64,000 nt of DNA from Polaribacter cellanae. Its GTDB lineage: Bacteria > Bacteroidota > Bacteroidia > Flavobacteriales > Flavobacteriaceae. The notes beneath the pieces are model-generated. The model made no database searches. It was not told the origin of the DNA and was given only the letters and a program-made list of their open reading frames with translations. The DNA lies in contig NZ_CP071869.1 of the NCBI RefSeq assembly GCF_017569185.1, positions 558,001 to 622,000 of the forward strand, given 5' to 3'. The position numbers and the translations under genes are program-made. This document shows, piece by piece, positions 36,592 to 44,748 of this stretch. How positions within the stretch are numbered: the stretch's first letter is position 1; each line of letters starts with the position of its first letter.

Positions 36592-36730
36592 TATACTGAA
36601 CTCGATTCAGTATTTATTACAATAACAAAATTACTTCTTTAAAAGAGAGAGATACTGAAATAAATTTAGCATAAAAAGATATAATTGAAAGCGGGAAATT
36701 GCTCCAAAAAAAAATCTTTTTTATACGAAC

Positions 36731-38041
36731 CTAATCCTCAATCCTTTCAATTTTTGCGCCAATAGATTTTAAACGAGCTTCTATGTTTTCGTAACCTCTA
36801 TCTATTTGTTCAATATTATTAATTATGGAAGTTCCATTTGCGGAAAGTGCTGCAATTAACAAGGAAATTCCTGCTCTAATATCTGGCGAAGTCATTTTTG
36901 TTGCTTTCAACTGCGACTTATGGTTTTGCCCAATTACGGTTGCTCTGTGTGGATCGCACAAGATAACTTTTGCGCCCATATCAATTAGTTTATCAACAAA
37001 AAACAAACGGCTTTCGAACATTTTTTGATGAATTAAAACCGTACCTTTTGCTTGTGTTGCAATTACTAAAACAATGCTTAATAAATCTGGTGTAAATCCA
37101 GGCCAAGGTGCATCTGCAACTGTTAATACAGAACCATCTATATAATTCTGGATTTTATAAGACTCTTGAGCCGGAATATAAATATCGTCTCCTCTTCTTT
37201 CTAGAGTAATTCCTAATTTTCTAAACACATTTGGTATTTGCCCAAGGTTGTTCCAACTTACGTTTTTAATGGTTAATTCAGAACGTGTCATTACTGCAAC
37301 ACCAATCCAAGAACCAATTTCAATCATATCTGGTAAAACTGTATGCTCACAACCACCTAAAGTATCTACGCCTTCGATAATTAATAAGTTTGAGCCAACT
37401 CCAGAGATTTTTGCACCCATAGAATTCAGCATTTTAGATAATTGCTGAATGTAAGGTTCGCAAGCGGCATTGTAAATTTTTGTGGTTCCAGTTGCTAAAA
37501 CTGCTGCCATTAAAATGTTTGCAGTTCCTGTTACAGAAGCTTCATCCAATAACATTTCTACACCTGTTAGCTCTTCTGCTTCAACTCCATAGAAAGATTC
37601 TTCTTTGTTATAACGGAATTTTGCGCCTAATCTAATAAAACCTTCGAAATGCGTATCTAAACGTCTTCTACCGATTTTATCGCCTCCTGGACGTGGAATG
37701 TATCCTTTTCCAAAACGTGCTAAAAGTGGCCCCACAATCATAATTGAGCCACGCAAAGAACTTCCATCTCTTTTAAAATCTAAGGATTCTAAATAATTTA
37801 AATTGATATTGTCTGCTTGAAAAGCGTAAGAATTTCTGCTTAATTTTTCAACTTTTACACCTAATTCTCCAAGAATAAAAATTAATTTATTTACGTCTAT
37901 AATATCTGGCACATTATTTACAACTACTCTTTCTGGCGTTAATAAAACTGCACATAATATTTGTAAAACTTCGTTTTTTGCTCCTTGTGGTGTTATTATT
38001 CCGCTTAATTTGTGTCCTCCTTCAATTTTAAATGATGCCAT
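36731..38041 (-). CDS. murA: UDP-N-acetylglucosamine 1-carboxyvinyltransferase, Asp-type active site
   Basis: MurA transfers enolpyruvate to UDP-GlcNAc, the first committed step of peptidoglycan synthesis. The 436-residue protein has GGHKLSGIITPQGAKNEVLQ, GSSLRGSIMIVGPLLARFGKGYIPRPGGDKIG, EASVTGTANILMAAVLA and DIRAGISLLIAALSANG. In the mobile loop the residue at the usual catalytic Cys (PGGCxIG) is Asp (PGGDKIG), the substitution known to confer fosfomycin insensitivity in other MurA enzymes. It follows the DUF4290 gene with a 6-bp gap and should be cotranscribed with it. Confidence 0.96.
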   Translation of the reverse strand: MASFKIEGGHKLSGIITPQGAKNEVLQILCAVLLTPERVVVNNVPDIIDVNKLIFILGELGVKVEKLSRNSYAFQADNINLNYLESLDFKRDGSSLRGSIMIVGPLLARFGKGYIPRPGGDKIGRRRLDTHFEGFIRLGAKFRYNKEESFYGVEAEELTGVEMLLDEASVTGTANILMAAVLATGTTKIYNAACEPYIQQLSKMLNSMGAKISGVGSNLLIIEGVDTLGGCEHTVLPDMIEIGSWIGVAVMTRSELTIKNVSWNNLGQIPNVFRKLGITLERRGDDIYIPAQESYKIQNYIDGSVLTVADAPWPGFTPDLLSIVLVIATQAKGTVLIHQKMFESRLFFVDKLIDMGAKVILCDPHRATVIGQNHKSQLKATKMTSPDIRAGISLLIAALSANGTSIINNIEQIDRGYENIEARLKSIGAKIERIED

Positions 38042-38047
38042 TAACTA

Positions 38048-38695
38048 TTATCTTTTTCTATTTTTATTGTTATGGTGCGATTTCTTATGGTTGTTTTTCG
38101 AGTTATTTTGCCCTTGAGAATTTCTTTTTCTTAACAAGTTTTTACTTTCAGATAATTCTTCTTCAGAATTTCTTAAATCGAATTTCCCGTCAGATAAATC
38201 GTATAAATGATTAAAAATTACAGCATCGTCTACAGTATCTTTATTCCAATTCAAATAACATTTTTTCATGTGATTTGCAATGGTATAAATTAATGCCTCT
38301 TTTTTTTCTCCATCTTCCCAGCTTAAAGCAACATCTATCATGGTTTGAATATTATTTCCATAATATCTATATTTCGATGCGTATTTTGGGTAAGGCAAAC
38401 GTTCTGGTTTCTCTTGTAATTCTTCTCTTGAAGGAACTGGATATGGAGATTCTGCATCCAATTTAAAATCGGACATAATATACAATTGGTCCCATAATTT
38501 GTGTTTAAAATCTGGAACATCACGTAAATGTGGTTGTAAATTCCCCATAACATCTACAATTGCTTTTGCCATTGTATCGCGTTCTTCTTTAGCTTCTAAA
38601 GCTACACAGTGGTCTACTAATTTTTGGATATGTCTACCATATTCTGGTATGATCATTAATGGTCTTTCTGAATTGTATTCTAAATCGAATGTCAT
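38048..38695 (-). CDS. DUF4290 family protein
   Basis: The 215-residue cytoplasmic protein (MTFDLEYNSERPLMIIPEYGRHIQKLV...) is a member of DUF4290, a family restricted to Bacteroidota and usually found next to murA. The body is helical with DVPDFKHKLWDQLYIMSDFKLDAESPYP and a basic, Asn/His-rich low-complexity tail (NNSKNNHKKSHHNNKNRKR). No function is established. Its 6-bp spacing to murA suggests a supporting role in cell-wall synthesis or its coordination. Confidence 0.88.
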   Translation of the reverse strand: MTFDLEYNSERPLMIIPEYGRHIQKLVDHCVALEAKEERDTMAKAIVDVMGNLQPHLRDVPDFKHKLWDQLYIMSDFKLDAESPYPVPSREELQEKPERLPYPKYASKYRYYGNNIQTMIDVALSWEDGEKKEALIYTIANHMKKCYLNWNKDTVDDAVIFNHLYDLSDGKFDLRNSEEELSESKNLLRKRNSQGQNNSKNNHKKSHHNNKNRKR

Positions 38696-38778
38696 TTATT
38701 TATTTTTGAAGTGTCTTGATTTAGTTTCAAGAATATCACTTATTATAATTGAAGTTATTTAATGTCGCAAAATAATTA

Positions 38779-38814
38779 ATAATTACGAATTAGTAATTAT
38801 GAATTCGTAATTAT
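38779..38814. terminator. 13-bp hairpin immediately after uvrD/pcrA
   Basis: ATAATTACGAATT (38779-38791) and its exact complement (38802-38814) abut the helicase stop codon. It could act as a terminator or be a dispersed palindromic repeat; the downstream T run on the minus strand is short. Confidence 0.5.
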
Positions 38815-41136
38815 TTACCCAATAACTTTTAATTTCGCAAATTGTAATAATAATTTCTTTTTTCCTGCTGTTGCAAATTCAATTTCTGCTTTTTTATCTG
38901 GGCCTTTTCCTTCGATTCCTAAAACGGTTCCTTTGCCAAATCTATTGTGTTCTACAATATTTCCTGCGATAATATCTCCATCGAAAAGATTATTTTTTGG
39001 TGAAACTTGCGAAACTTTTTTTAAGTTTTTAGGAATGGTAATTTCCTTCTTTTTAGCCAAATTTCGTTCCATTTTTTTACGCTGAATGGGTTTTTGGAAA
39101 CGAATTCCTTTGGGTGCATCATCGAAAATACTTTTATCTACAAACCTATTTACAGAAGGTTCTGGTACTTTTGGCGTAATATAGTGTAAAAACTGGTCGT
39201 CTATTTCTTCTAAAAACCTACTTGGTTCTGCATCTACCAATTTCCCCCATCTGTAACGTGTTTGTGCGTAGGTTAAATAGGCAACTTTTTCGGCTCTGGT
39301 TAAGGCTACATAAAATAATCTGCGCTCCTCTTCCAACTCGCTTCTGGTGTTCATACTCATGGCAGATGGAAATAAATTTTCCTCTAAACCAACAATATAC
39401 ACATGCGAATATTCCAATCCTTTCGATTGATGAATGGTCATTAAAGAAACGCTTGGCTTGTCGTTATTTTTTTCTGAATCGAAATCTGTCGCCAAAGCAA
39501 CATCTTCTAAAAATGCTGTTAATGAGGCATCTTCTCCCTGTTCAATTTTATCGGTAATAAAATCTTTAATTCCGTTTAATAATTCTTGCACATTTTCTAC
39601 TTTACTAACCGCTTCAGGTGTGCCATCTTTTTCTAAATCTTTAATTAATTGGGTTTGTTTTACAACGATTTCTGCAATTTCGAAGGCGTTTTTGGTTTGC
39701 GCCTCAATTTGTAAACGCAAAATCATATTCATAAAATTCTGTAACTTATTTTTTGTGCCAGAATTTATTTTTAGATCTATTTTATCGACATATTTTACAA
39801 TATCGAAAATCGATTTTTTATAATGATTCGCTGCGATTGTTAGTTTGTCTATCGTTGTTGCACCAATTCCTCTTGCTGGGTAATTAATAATTCTTTTTAA
39901 TGCTTCCTCATCATTCGAATTGATTAAAATACGCAGGTAAGACAAAATATCTTTGATTTCTTTTCGCTGATAAAAGGAAATTCCACCGTAAATTTTATAG
40001 TCTAAATTTTTCTTTCTCAATGCATCTTCAATGGCTCTCGATTGAGAATTTGTTCTGTATAAGACACAAAAATCGCTCAATTGCATTTGATTATTCATGT
40101 GGTTTTCCCAAATAGATTGTGCCACAAAACGTCCTTCTTCACCATCGGAAATGGTACGCATTACATTTATGGAATCTCCAGCATCATTAGACGTCCAAAC
40201 TTCCTTGTCTAACTTCGTTTTATTTTTGGCAATTACAGAATTTGCTGCGTTTACAATATTACTGGTAGAACGATAATTTTGCTCTAATTTAAAGGTTTTA
40301 ACATCAGGATAATCTTTCTGAAAATTTAAAATATTCTGAATATTGGCACCTCTAAAACTATAAATACTTTGCGAATCGTCTCCCACCACACAAATATTTT
40401 GAAAACGATCTGCCAACGCTTTTACAATTAAATATTGCGAGTGATTCGTATCTTGATACTCATCGACCATAATATATCGAAAACGGTCTTGATATTTTGC
40501 TAAAGATTCAGGAAAACGTGCTAATAATTCATTCGTTCTTAACAGTAAATCATCAAAATCCATGGCGCCTGCCTTAAAACATCTTTCTACATATTGTTTG
40601 TAAATCTCCCCCACTTTTGGTCTGCTTGCATGCAAATCTGCCTCTTGTAAATCCGAATCATTAAAATACGCTCTTACTGTAATTAAACTATTTTTAAAAG
40701 AAGATATTCGACCTAAAATTTGCTTGGGTTTGTAACGTTCTTTGTCCAAACTCATTTCTTTAATTATTGAAGAAATTAAGCGAACAGAATCTTGTGTATC
40801 GTAAATTGTAAAATTTGATGGAAAACCTAACTTGTCTGCTTCCGAACGTAAAATTCTTGCAAAAACCGAGTGAAATGTACCCATCCAAAGGTTTTTTGCT
40901 TCGCTAACCCCAACCACAGAAGCAATTCTCTCTTTCATTTCTCTTGCAGCTTTATTGGTAAATGTAAGCGACAAAATGTTAAACGCATCTACTCCTTGTT
41001 GCATTAAATGCGCAATTCTGTAGGTTAACACACGTGTTTTACCAGAACCTGCACCTGCAATAATAATCATTGGGCCATCTTTTTGTAAAACAGCTTGTTT
41101 TTGAGCTTCGTTTAAAGAATTTAAATAACTATTCAA
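38815..41136 (-). CDS. pcrA: UvrD/PcrA-type DNA helicase
   Basis: The 773-residue SF1A helicase unwinds DNA 3' to 5' in repair and replication restart. Motifs in order: QKDGPMIIIAGAGSGKTRVL (Walker A with Q motif upstream), YRIAHL, MVDEYQDTN, VVGDDSQSIYSFRGA, KLEQNYRSTSNIVN, VSLMTIHQSKGLEYSHVYIVGLEE and EERRLFYVALTRA. The basic C-terminal tail with a Tudor-like FDGDIIAGNIVEHNRFGKGTVLGIEG motif is typical of PcrA. Length is normal. No neighbour is cotranscribed. Confidence 0.95.
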   Translation of the reverse strand: MNSYLNSLNEAQKQAVLQKDGPMIIIAGAGSGKTRVLTYRIAHLMQQGVDAFNILSLTFTNKAAREMKERIASVVGVSEAKNLWMGTFHSVFARILRSEADKLGFPSNFTIYDTQDSVRLISSIIKEMSLDKERYKPKQILGRISSFKNSLITVRAYFNDSDLQEADLHASRPKVGEIYKQYVERCFKAGAMDFDDLLLRTNELLARFPESLAKYQDRFRYIMVDEYQDTNHSQYLIVKALADRFQNICVVGDDSQSIYSFRGANIQNILNFQKDYPDVKTFKLEQNYRSTSNIVNAANSVIAKNKTKLDKEVWTSNDAGDSINVMRTISDGEEGRFVAQSIWENHMNNQMQLSDFCVLYRTNSQSRAIEDALRKKNLDYKIYGGISFYQRKEIKDILSYLRILINSNDEEALKRIINYPARGIGATTIDKLTIAANHYKKSIFDIVKYVDKIDLKINSGTKNKLQNFMNMILRLQIEAQTKNAFEIAEIVVKQTQLIKDLEKDGTPEAVSKVENVQELLNGIKDFITDKIEQGEDASLTAFLEDVALATDFDSEKNNDKPSVSLMTIHQSKGLEYSHVYIVGLEENLFPSAMSMNTRSELEEERRLFYVALTRAEKVAYLTYAQTRYRWGKLVDAEPSRFLEEIDDQFLHYITPKVPEPSVNRFVDKSIFDDAPKGIRFQKPIQRKKMERNLAKKKEITIPKNLKKVSQVSPKNNLFDGDIIAGNIVEHNRFGKGTVLGIEGKGPDKKAEIEFATAGKKKLLLQFAKLKVIG

Positions 41137-41290
41137 TAGATTTTATTTTGAAGAATTTAAAACGTGAAATTAACCAAACTATTCATTTTATTAAAGAATG
41201 AATGTTGTTTTTTATTCACAAGTTATTAGGCAAGTTAACCTTATACTTTTTTTCGATACAAATTTACCAATCTTAAATTCAACTTATTAA

Positions 41291-41368
41291 TTATCTGCCT
41301 ACAACCAGATAAATTAAAATATCTGGCTATAAGCAGATAAACTGAAATATCTGGTTATAGACAGATAA
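41291..41368. promoter_or_regulatory. Three tandem inverted-repeat operators before the SatD operon
   Basis: Three 22-bp units at 41291-41312, 41319-41340 and 41347-41368 are spaced exactly 28 bp apart. Each has TATCTG, an 8-bp spacer and CAGATA. The first arms are TTATCTG/CAGATAA. The last unit ends 1 bp before the -33 TTTG, as expected for activator or autoregulator binding. Confidence 0.75.
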
Positions 41369-41369
41369 T

Positions 41370-41401
41370 TTTGGTGTTTTAATAAATAAAACATACATTT
41401 G
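41370..41401 (+). promoter_or_regulatory. Promoter of the SatD/DUF3307 operon
   Basis: TTTG at 41370-41373 and TACATTTG at 41394-41401 with a 20-bp spacer match the Bacteroidota housekeeping promoter; the ATG is 19 bp further on. Confidence 0.7.
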
Positions 41402-41420
41402 AAAATAAATTATACAATTA

Positions 41421-42035
41421 ATGACAAGTATTTTAACTGGAGACATTATAAATTCAAGAAAAAAAAGTGATGCTTTTTGGTTACAAGCTTTAAAAGAAAC
41501 TTTAAAAACTTTTGGAAAATCGCCCAATAACTGGCAGGTTTATAGAGGCGATAGTTTCCAGTTAGAGATAAAAAAACCAGAAGAAGCATTGTATGCCGCT
41601 TTAAAAATAAAATCTCATTTAAAGAAAACTGCAGAAATTGATGTTCGAATTGGCATTGGAGTCGGAAAAACAGCATATAAAGATGTAAATATTACAGAAT
41701 CTAATGGAGAAGCCTTTATAAACTCTGGTTTTGCATTTGATAATTATTTAAAAAAACAAAATTTAGCCATAAAAACACCTTGGCAAGATTTTGATGAAGA
41801 AATGAATATTGCGTTAGATTTGGCACTATTAACCATAGATTCTTGGACACAAAATTCTGCCGAAGTTTTTAATTTATCTTTGGAAAATAGAGAAGCGACC
41901 CAAAAAGAAATCGCAAAAATTTTAGGAATTACACAAGGTAGAGTTAGCGAACGACAAAAACGTGCCGGCTTTGAACCTATTATGAATCTTGAAACTCGTT
42001 TTAGAAAAATTATCAAACAAAAAATATCTGAATAA
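41421..42035 (+). CDS. SatD-family protein: cyclase-like domain plus helix-turn-helix
   Basis: The 204-residue protein fits the SatD family. About residues 1-115 look like a degenerate class III nucleotidyl-cyclase fold: SILTGDIINSRK gives a first metal-type Asp, RGDSFQLEI parallels the GDG hairpin, and VRIGIGVGKT and SNGEAFINSGFAFDNY parallel the later strands. The C-terminal part (about 150-190; REATQKEIAKILGITQGRVSERQKRAG) is a clear helix-turn-helix. It therefore looks like a small-molecule-sensing regulator that may bind the operators before its own gene. It overlaps the DUF3307 gene by 1 bp (TAATG). The cyclase link is my inference. Confidence 0.8.
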   Translation: MTSILTGDIINSRKKSDAFWLQALKETLKTFGKSPNNWQVYRGDSFQLEIKKPEEALYAALKIKSHLKKTAEIDVRIGIGVGKTAYKDVNITESNGEAFINSGFAFDNYLKKQNLAIKTPWQDFDEEMNIALDLALLTIDSWTQNSAEVFNLSLENREATQKEIAKILGITQGRVSERQKRAGFEPIMNLETRFRKIIKQKISE

Positions 42036-42754
42036 TGCTTTTATTTTTAAAAATTTTGTTGGCACATATTTTAGGAGATTTTGTTTTTCAACCCGAAAAA
42101 TGGGTAAAAGACAAAGAAGAAAAGAAAATGAAATCTGTAAAACTGTATGTTCACATGGCAGTTCATGCAATTTTATTATTGCTTTTTTTGCAATTTAATT
42201 TAAAGGAATATTGGCTTGGTTTTACAATTATTCTTATTTCTCATTATATTTTTGATGTCTTAAAACTCACTTTTCAAACTAAAAAAAGTAAACGCCTTTG
42301 GTTTTTTATAGATCAACTTTTACATCTTTTAGTTTTATTTTGTGTAGCTACTTTATATTCTGAATTCAATTTTAATTTTGATGAACTTTTTACGAGTAAA
42401 ATATTGTTATTATTGATTGGAATTCTATTGATAACAAACGTTTCCTCTATAATTATTAAAGTTTTTATTACACAATGGAATCCTGAAAACAAAAAAGAAA
42501 ACGACGATTCTCTTGCAAAAGCAGGACGTTATATTGGTATTTTAGAACGTTTATTTGTATTCGTTTTTGTAATTACAAATCATTGGGAAGCCATTGGTTT
42601 TTTACTGGCAGCAAAGTCGGTTTTTAGGTTTGGAGATTTAACATCTTCTAAAGACAGAAAATTAACAGAATATATTTTAATTGGTACTTTATTAAGTTTC
42701 GGGTTGGCAATTATCATCGGAATCTTATATTCGTATTTTGTAACTCTTATTTAA
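42035..42754 (+). CDS. DUF3307 membrane protein
   Basis: The 239-residue protein begins MLLFLKILLAHILGDFVFQPEKWVKDKEEKK, the DUF3307 signature, and has 6-7 hydrophobic spans (about 3-17, 38-55, 60-78, 95-112, 125-150, 180-200, 215-238). Proteins of this family accompany SatD-like regulators; none has a proven activity to my knowledge. Overlap with the SatD stop indicates tight coupling, so the regulator and membrane protein act in one pathway. Confidence 0.85.
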   Translation: MLLFLKILLAHILGDFVFQPEKWVKDKEEKKMKSVKLYVHMAVHAILLLLFLQFNLKEYWLGFTIILISHYIFDVLKLTFQTKKSKRLWFFIDQLLHLLVLFCVATLYSEFNFNFDELFTSKILLLLIGILLITNVSSIIIKVFITQWNPENKKENDDSLAKAGRYIGILERLFVFVFVITNHWEAIGFLLAAKSVFRFGDLTSSKDRKLTEYILIGTLLSFGLAIIIGILYSYFVTLI

Positions 42755-42757
42755 TTT

Positions 42758-43270
42758 ATGGAAGATAAAATTTTAGAAAGCATCGCATATATTTTACCAG
42801 CTACAGTAACTGGTTTTGTGGCTTATTATATGTTTAACGGTTTCATCAACAATAAAAATACCGAAAAAAAATTAGAACTTTTAGCACAACAAAAAAAGGA
42901 GGCTTTGCCTATTAAATTGCAAGCATACGAACGTTTAATGCTCTTTTGCGACAGAATGAACCCTGTAAAAATGTTGATGCGAATTCCGCCAATTTCAACA
43001 AATACAAACGATTATTTGCAGCTTTTAATCGCAAATATAGAACAAGAATTTGAACACAATTTAGTACAACAAATTTATATTTCGGAAGCTACTTGGACAG
43101 CCATTGTGGCCGCTAAAAATGCTGTTATGAATAAATTAAAACAGGTTGCAGAAAAGGCTACTTCTGCGAACGATTTAAGAGAAAATGTATTAATAGATTA
43201 TTCGAAATCTGTGCCACCAACAGAAACAGCTATTGACTTTATTAAAAATGAAGTTAGGAAATTATTATAA
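42758..43270 (+). CDS. Conserved membrane-anchored hypothetical protein
   Basis: The 170-residue protein has one N-terminal transmembrane helix (about 8-28; SIAYILPATVTGFVAYYMF) and a soluble helical domain (KKEALPIKLQAYERLMLFCDRMNPVKMLMRIPP, NIEQEFEHNLVQQIYISEATW). I recognise it as a widely conserved flavobacterial hypothetical, without assigned function. It starts 3 bp after the DUF3307 stop, so it may be the third gene of the SatD operon. A terminator follows. Confidence 0.8.
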   Translation: MEDKILESIAYILPATVTGFVAYYMFNGFINNKNTEKKLELLAQQKKEALPIKLQAYERLMLFCDRMNPVKMLMRIPPISTNTNDYLQLLIANIEQEFEHNLVQQIYISEATWTAIVAAKNAVMNKLKQVAEKATSANDLRENVLIDYSKSVPPTETAIDFIKNEVRKLL

Positions 43271-43277
43271 AAAATTA

Positions 43278-43307
43278 AAAAGCCTTCTTAATTAAAAGAA
43301 GGCTTTT
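43278..43307 (+). terminator. Terminator of the SatD operon
   Basis: A perfect 12-bp stem AAAAGCCTTCTT / AAGAAGGCTTTT with a 6-base loop, 7 bp after the stop. Confidence 0.9.
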
Positions 43308-43330
43308 CTACTTATGAGTATTCTCATAAA

Positions 43331-43615
43331 TTGGGGGAATTTAAAAGGGTCACATTAAAAACTTGGGGAGTTAAGTTTTATAGAAAATTATTTCTATGGT
43401 AATATTTTTGATTAAATTTTTAAAAAATATTCTCGTACTCCTCTATAAACGTGGCATTGTTGAAATAGAATAACTCTCATAAAATCGAGTTATTTCCAGT
43501 TCAACAAGCCTAAAATCAACATTATTTTTTTTCATTTTTATTTTCTCCCCACAAATTGTCGTTGACCCATTTAAAACTAAACACTTACTTTTCTTTTTCA
43601 CTCTATTTCCCCAAC
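43331..43615. mobile_element. Possible IS end remnant or MITE with imperfect terminal inverted repeats
   Basis: The 350-bp gene-free gap holds two inverted, imperfect ends. On the left TTTAAAAGGGTCA (to 43352) is followed 11 bp later by TGGGGAG (43364-43370). On the right, reading inward from the other side, CTCCCCA (43545-43551), 11 bp, TGACCC (43563-43568) and ATTTAAA mirror it. TTGGGGGAA and TTCCCCAA lie at the outer edges. The centre (43457-43507) forms a 20-bp imperfect hairpin. No transposase frame remains. The IS21-like look of the ends is an impression only. Confidence 0.4.
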
Positions 43616-43657
43616 AATAAAATTGAATTTTAAATTCAATTTTAAATTTTCTATTTT

Positions 43658-44743
43658 TTAATTAAAGTATATTTTTGAAGCACCAATTGGAGCTTCAACT
43701 GTTTTAATTTGTTTTTTATCTGATAAATTAAATACTTGCAATTCACTAATGTCAGAAAACCTAGTATTTAAAGCATAAAATTTATCATCCTTAACCGCCA
43801 TTCCATAAAAAGATGCAAAACCACCTGTTGTAAATAAACTTATTGTTAAAAATTCTGTTGTTGGTAATTTAATATCTGAAATATTTATTTTATATACTGA
43901 ATTACCAACACTATAGTAGGCAGTTGTATTATCTAACACCATTAACGACGGATGTATTCCATTAGCAAATTCAATTTTAGATTCAATAGTATTATTAGTT
44001 GTGTTTATTCTAGTAATAGAAGCCAAAGTCTCATTACCTGTCCAAGCAGCTTTTCCTTCACATAATACAACTAAAAAATTATTATTATCAATAAAAATTT
44101 CATCAGGTATGTCATTAACAGTAATTTCCTTCACGACTTTAGAGGTTGCAATATCAATAATAGAAATTTTATTATTCGTTCCAAAACCTCCCTTATGAGA
44201 AACATATAACTTTCCATCGTGTGCAAGAATTCTTTCTGGTCCTACAGCAACATCAATTTTACTCTCTACTTCATAAGTTTCTAAATTTACAATACTTATA
44301 AAATCATCAGAAACATTATCACTAAAAGAACCCGACCCCCAATTTGTTACATATCCTTTATTTCCTACAACTGTCATAAATCTCGGAACTTCTAAACCAG
44401 TAGTAATTGCACTTTCTTTTTTAAAAGTATACCTGTTTACAACCGATATTGTATTTTGATTATCTACAATTATAAATGCTCTATTATCATCAAAAGCCAT
44501 CGACTGTAAAAAAGTACTCAGTTCTTCTGAATTTACTTTTTTATAAATTAAATTTTCTGTGGTTGTTAAATCGTTAGAAACATAAGAAACAGAACCTGTT
44601 CCTGCTGACGGAGAACCTTCTCCGCTAATTAAAATACCGTTTTCATAATCTCCTTTTGGTAAAAGAGGGGAATCTTCTTTACTACAAGAAGTAAAAATAA
44701 TTGCGCTTAGCGCTAGTATTGATAGTAATTTATTAATTTTCAT
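43658..44743 (-). CDS. BtuG-like surface beta-propeller lipoprotein
   Basis: A lipoprotein signal (LSAIIFTSCSKED) leads a 361-residue domain of repeating propeller blades of the YncE/DUF5074 type (FISIVNLETYEVESKIDVAVGPERILAHDGKLYVSH, NKISIIDIATSKVVKEITVNDIPDEIF). In Bacteroides, the equivalent partner of BtuB, BtuG, is a surface beta-propeller that captures vitamin B12. This gene follows a BtuB-like receptor by 5 bp in a riboswitch-controlled operon, so a B12-capture role is a strong inference, not shown by catalytic residues. Confidence 0.82.
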   Translation of the reverse strand: MKINKLLSILALSAIIFTSCSKEDSPLLPKGDYENGILISGEGSPSAGTGSVSYVSNDLTTTENLIYKKVNSEELSTFLQSMAFDDNRAFIIVDNQNTISVVNRYTFKKESAITTGLEVPRFMTVVGNKGYVTNWGSGSFSDNVSDDFISIVNLETYEVESKIDVAVGPERILAHDGKLYVSHKGGFGTNNKISIIDIATSKVVKEITVNDIPDEIFIDNNNFLVVLCEGKAAWTGNETLASITRINTTNNTIESKIEFANGIHPSLMVLDNTTAYYSVGNSVYKINISDIKLPTTEFLTISLFTTGGFASFYGMAVKDDKFYALNTRFSDISELQVFNLSDKKQIKTVEAPIGASKIYFN

Positions 44744-44748
44744 TTTTA

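Noticed and set aside
41291-41368. A short CRISPR-like array (three regularly spaced repeats)
   Set aside because: The intervals between units are only 6 bp, far below spacer length, each unit is itself an inverted repeat, and a promoter follows directly. Operators fit better.
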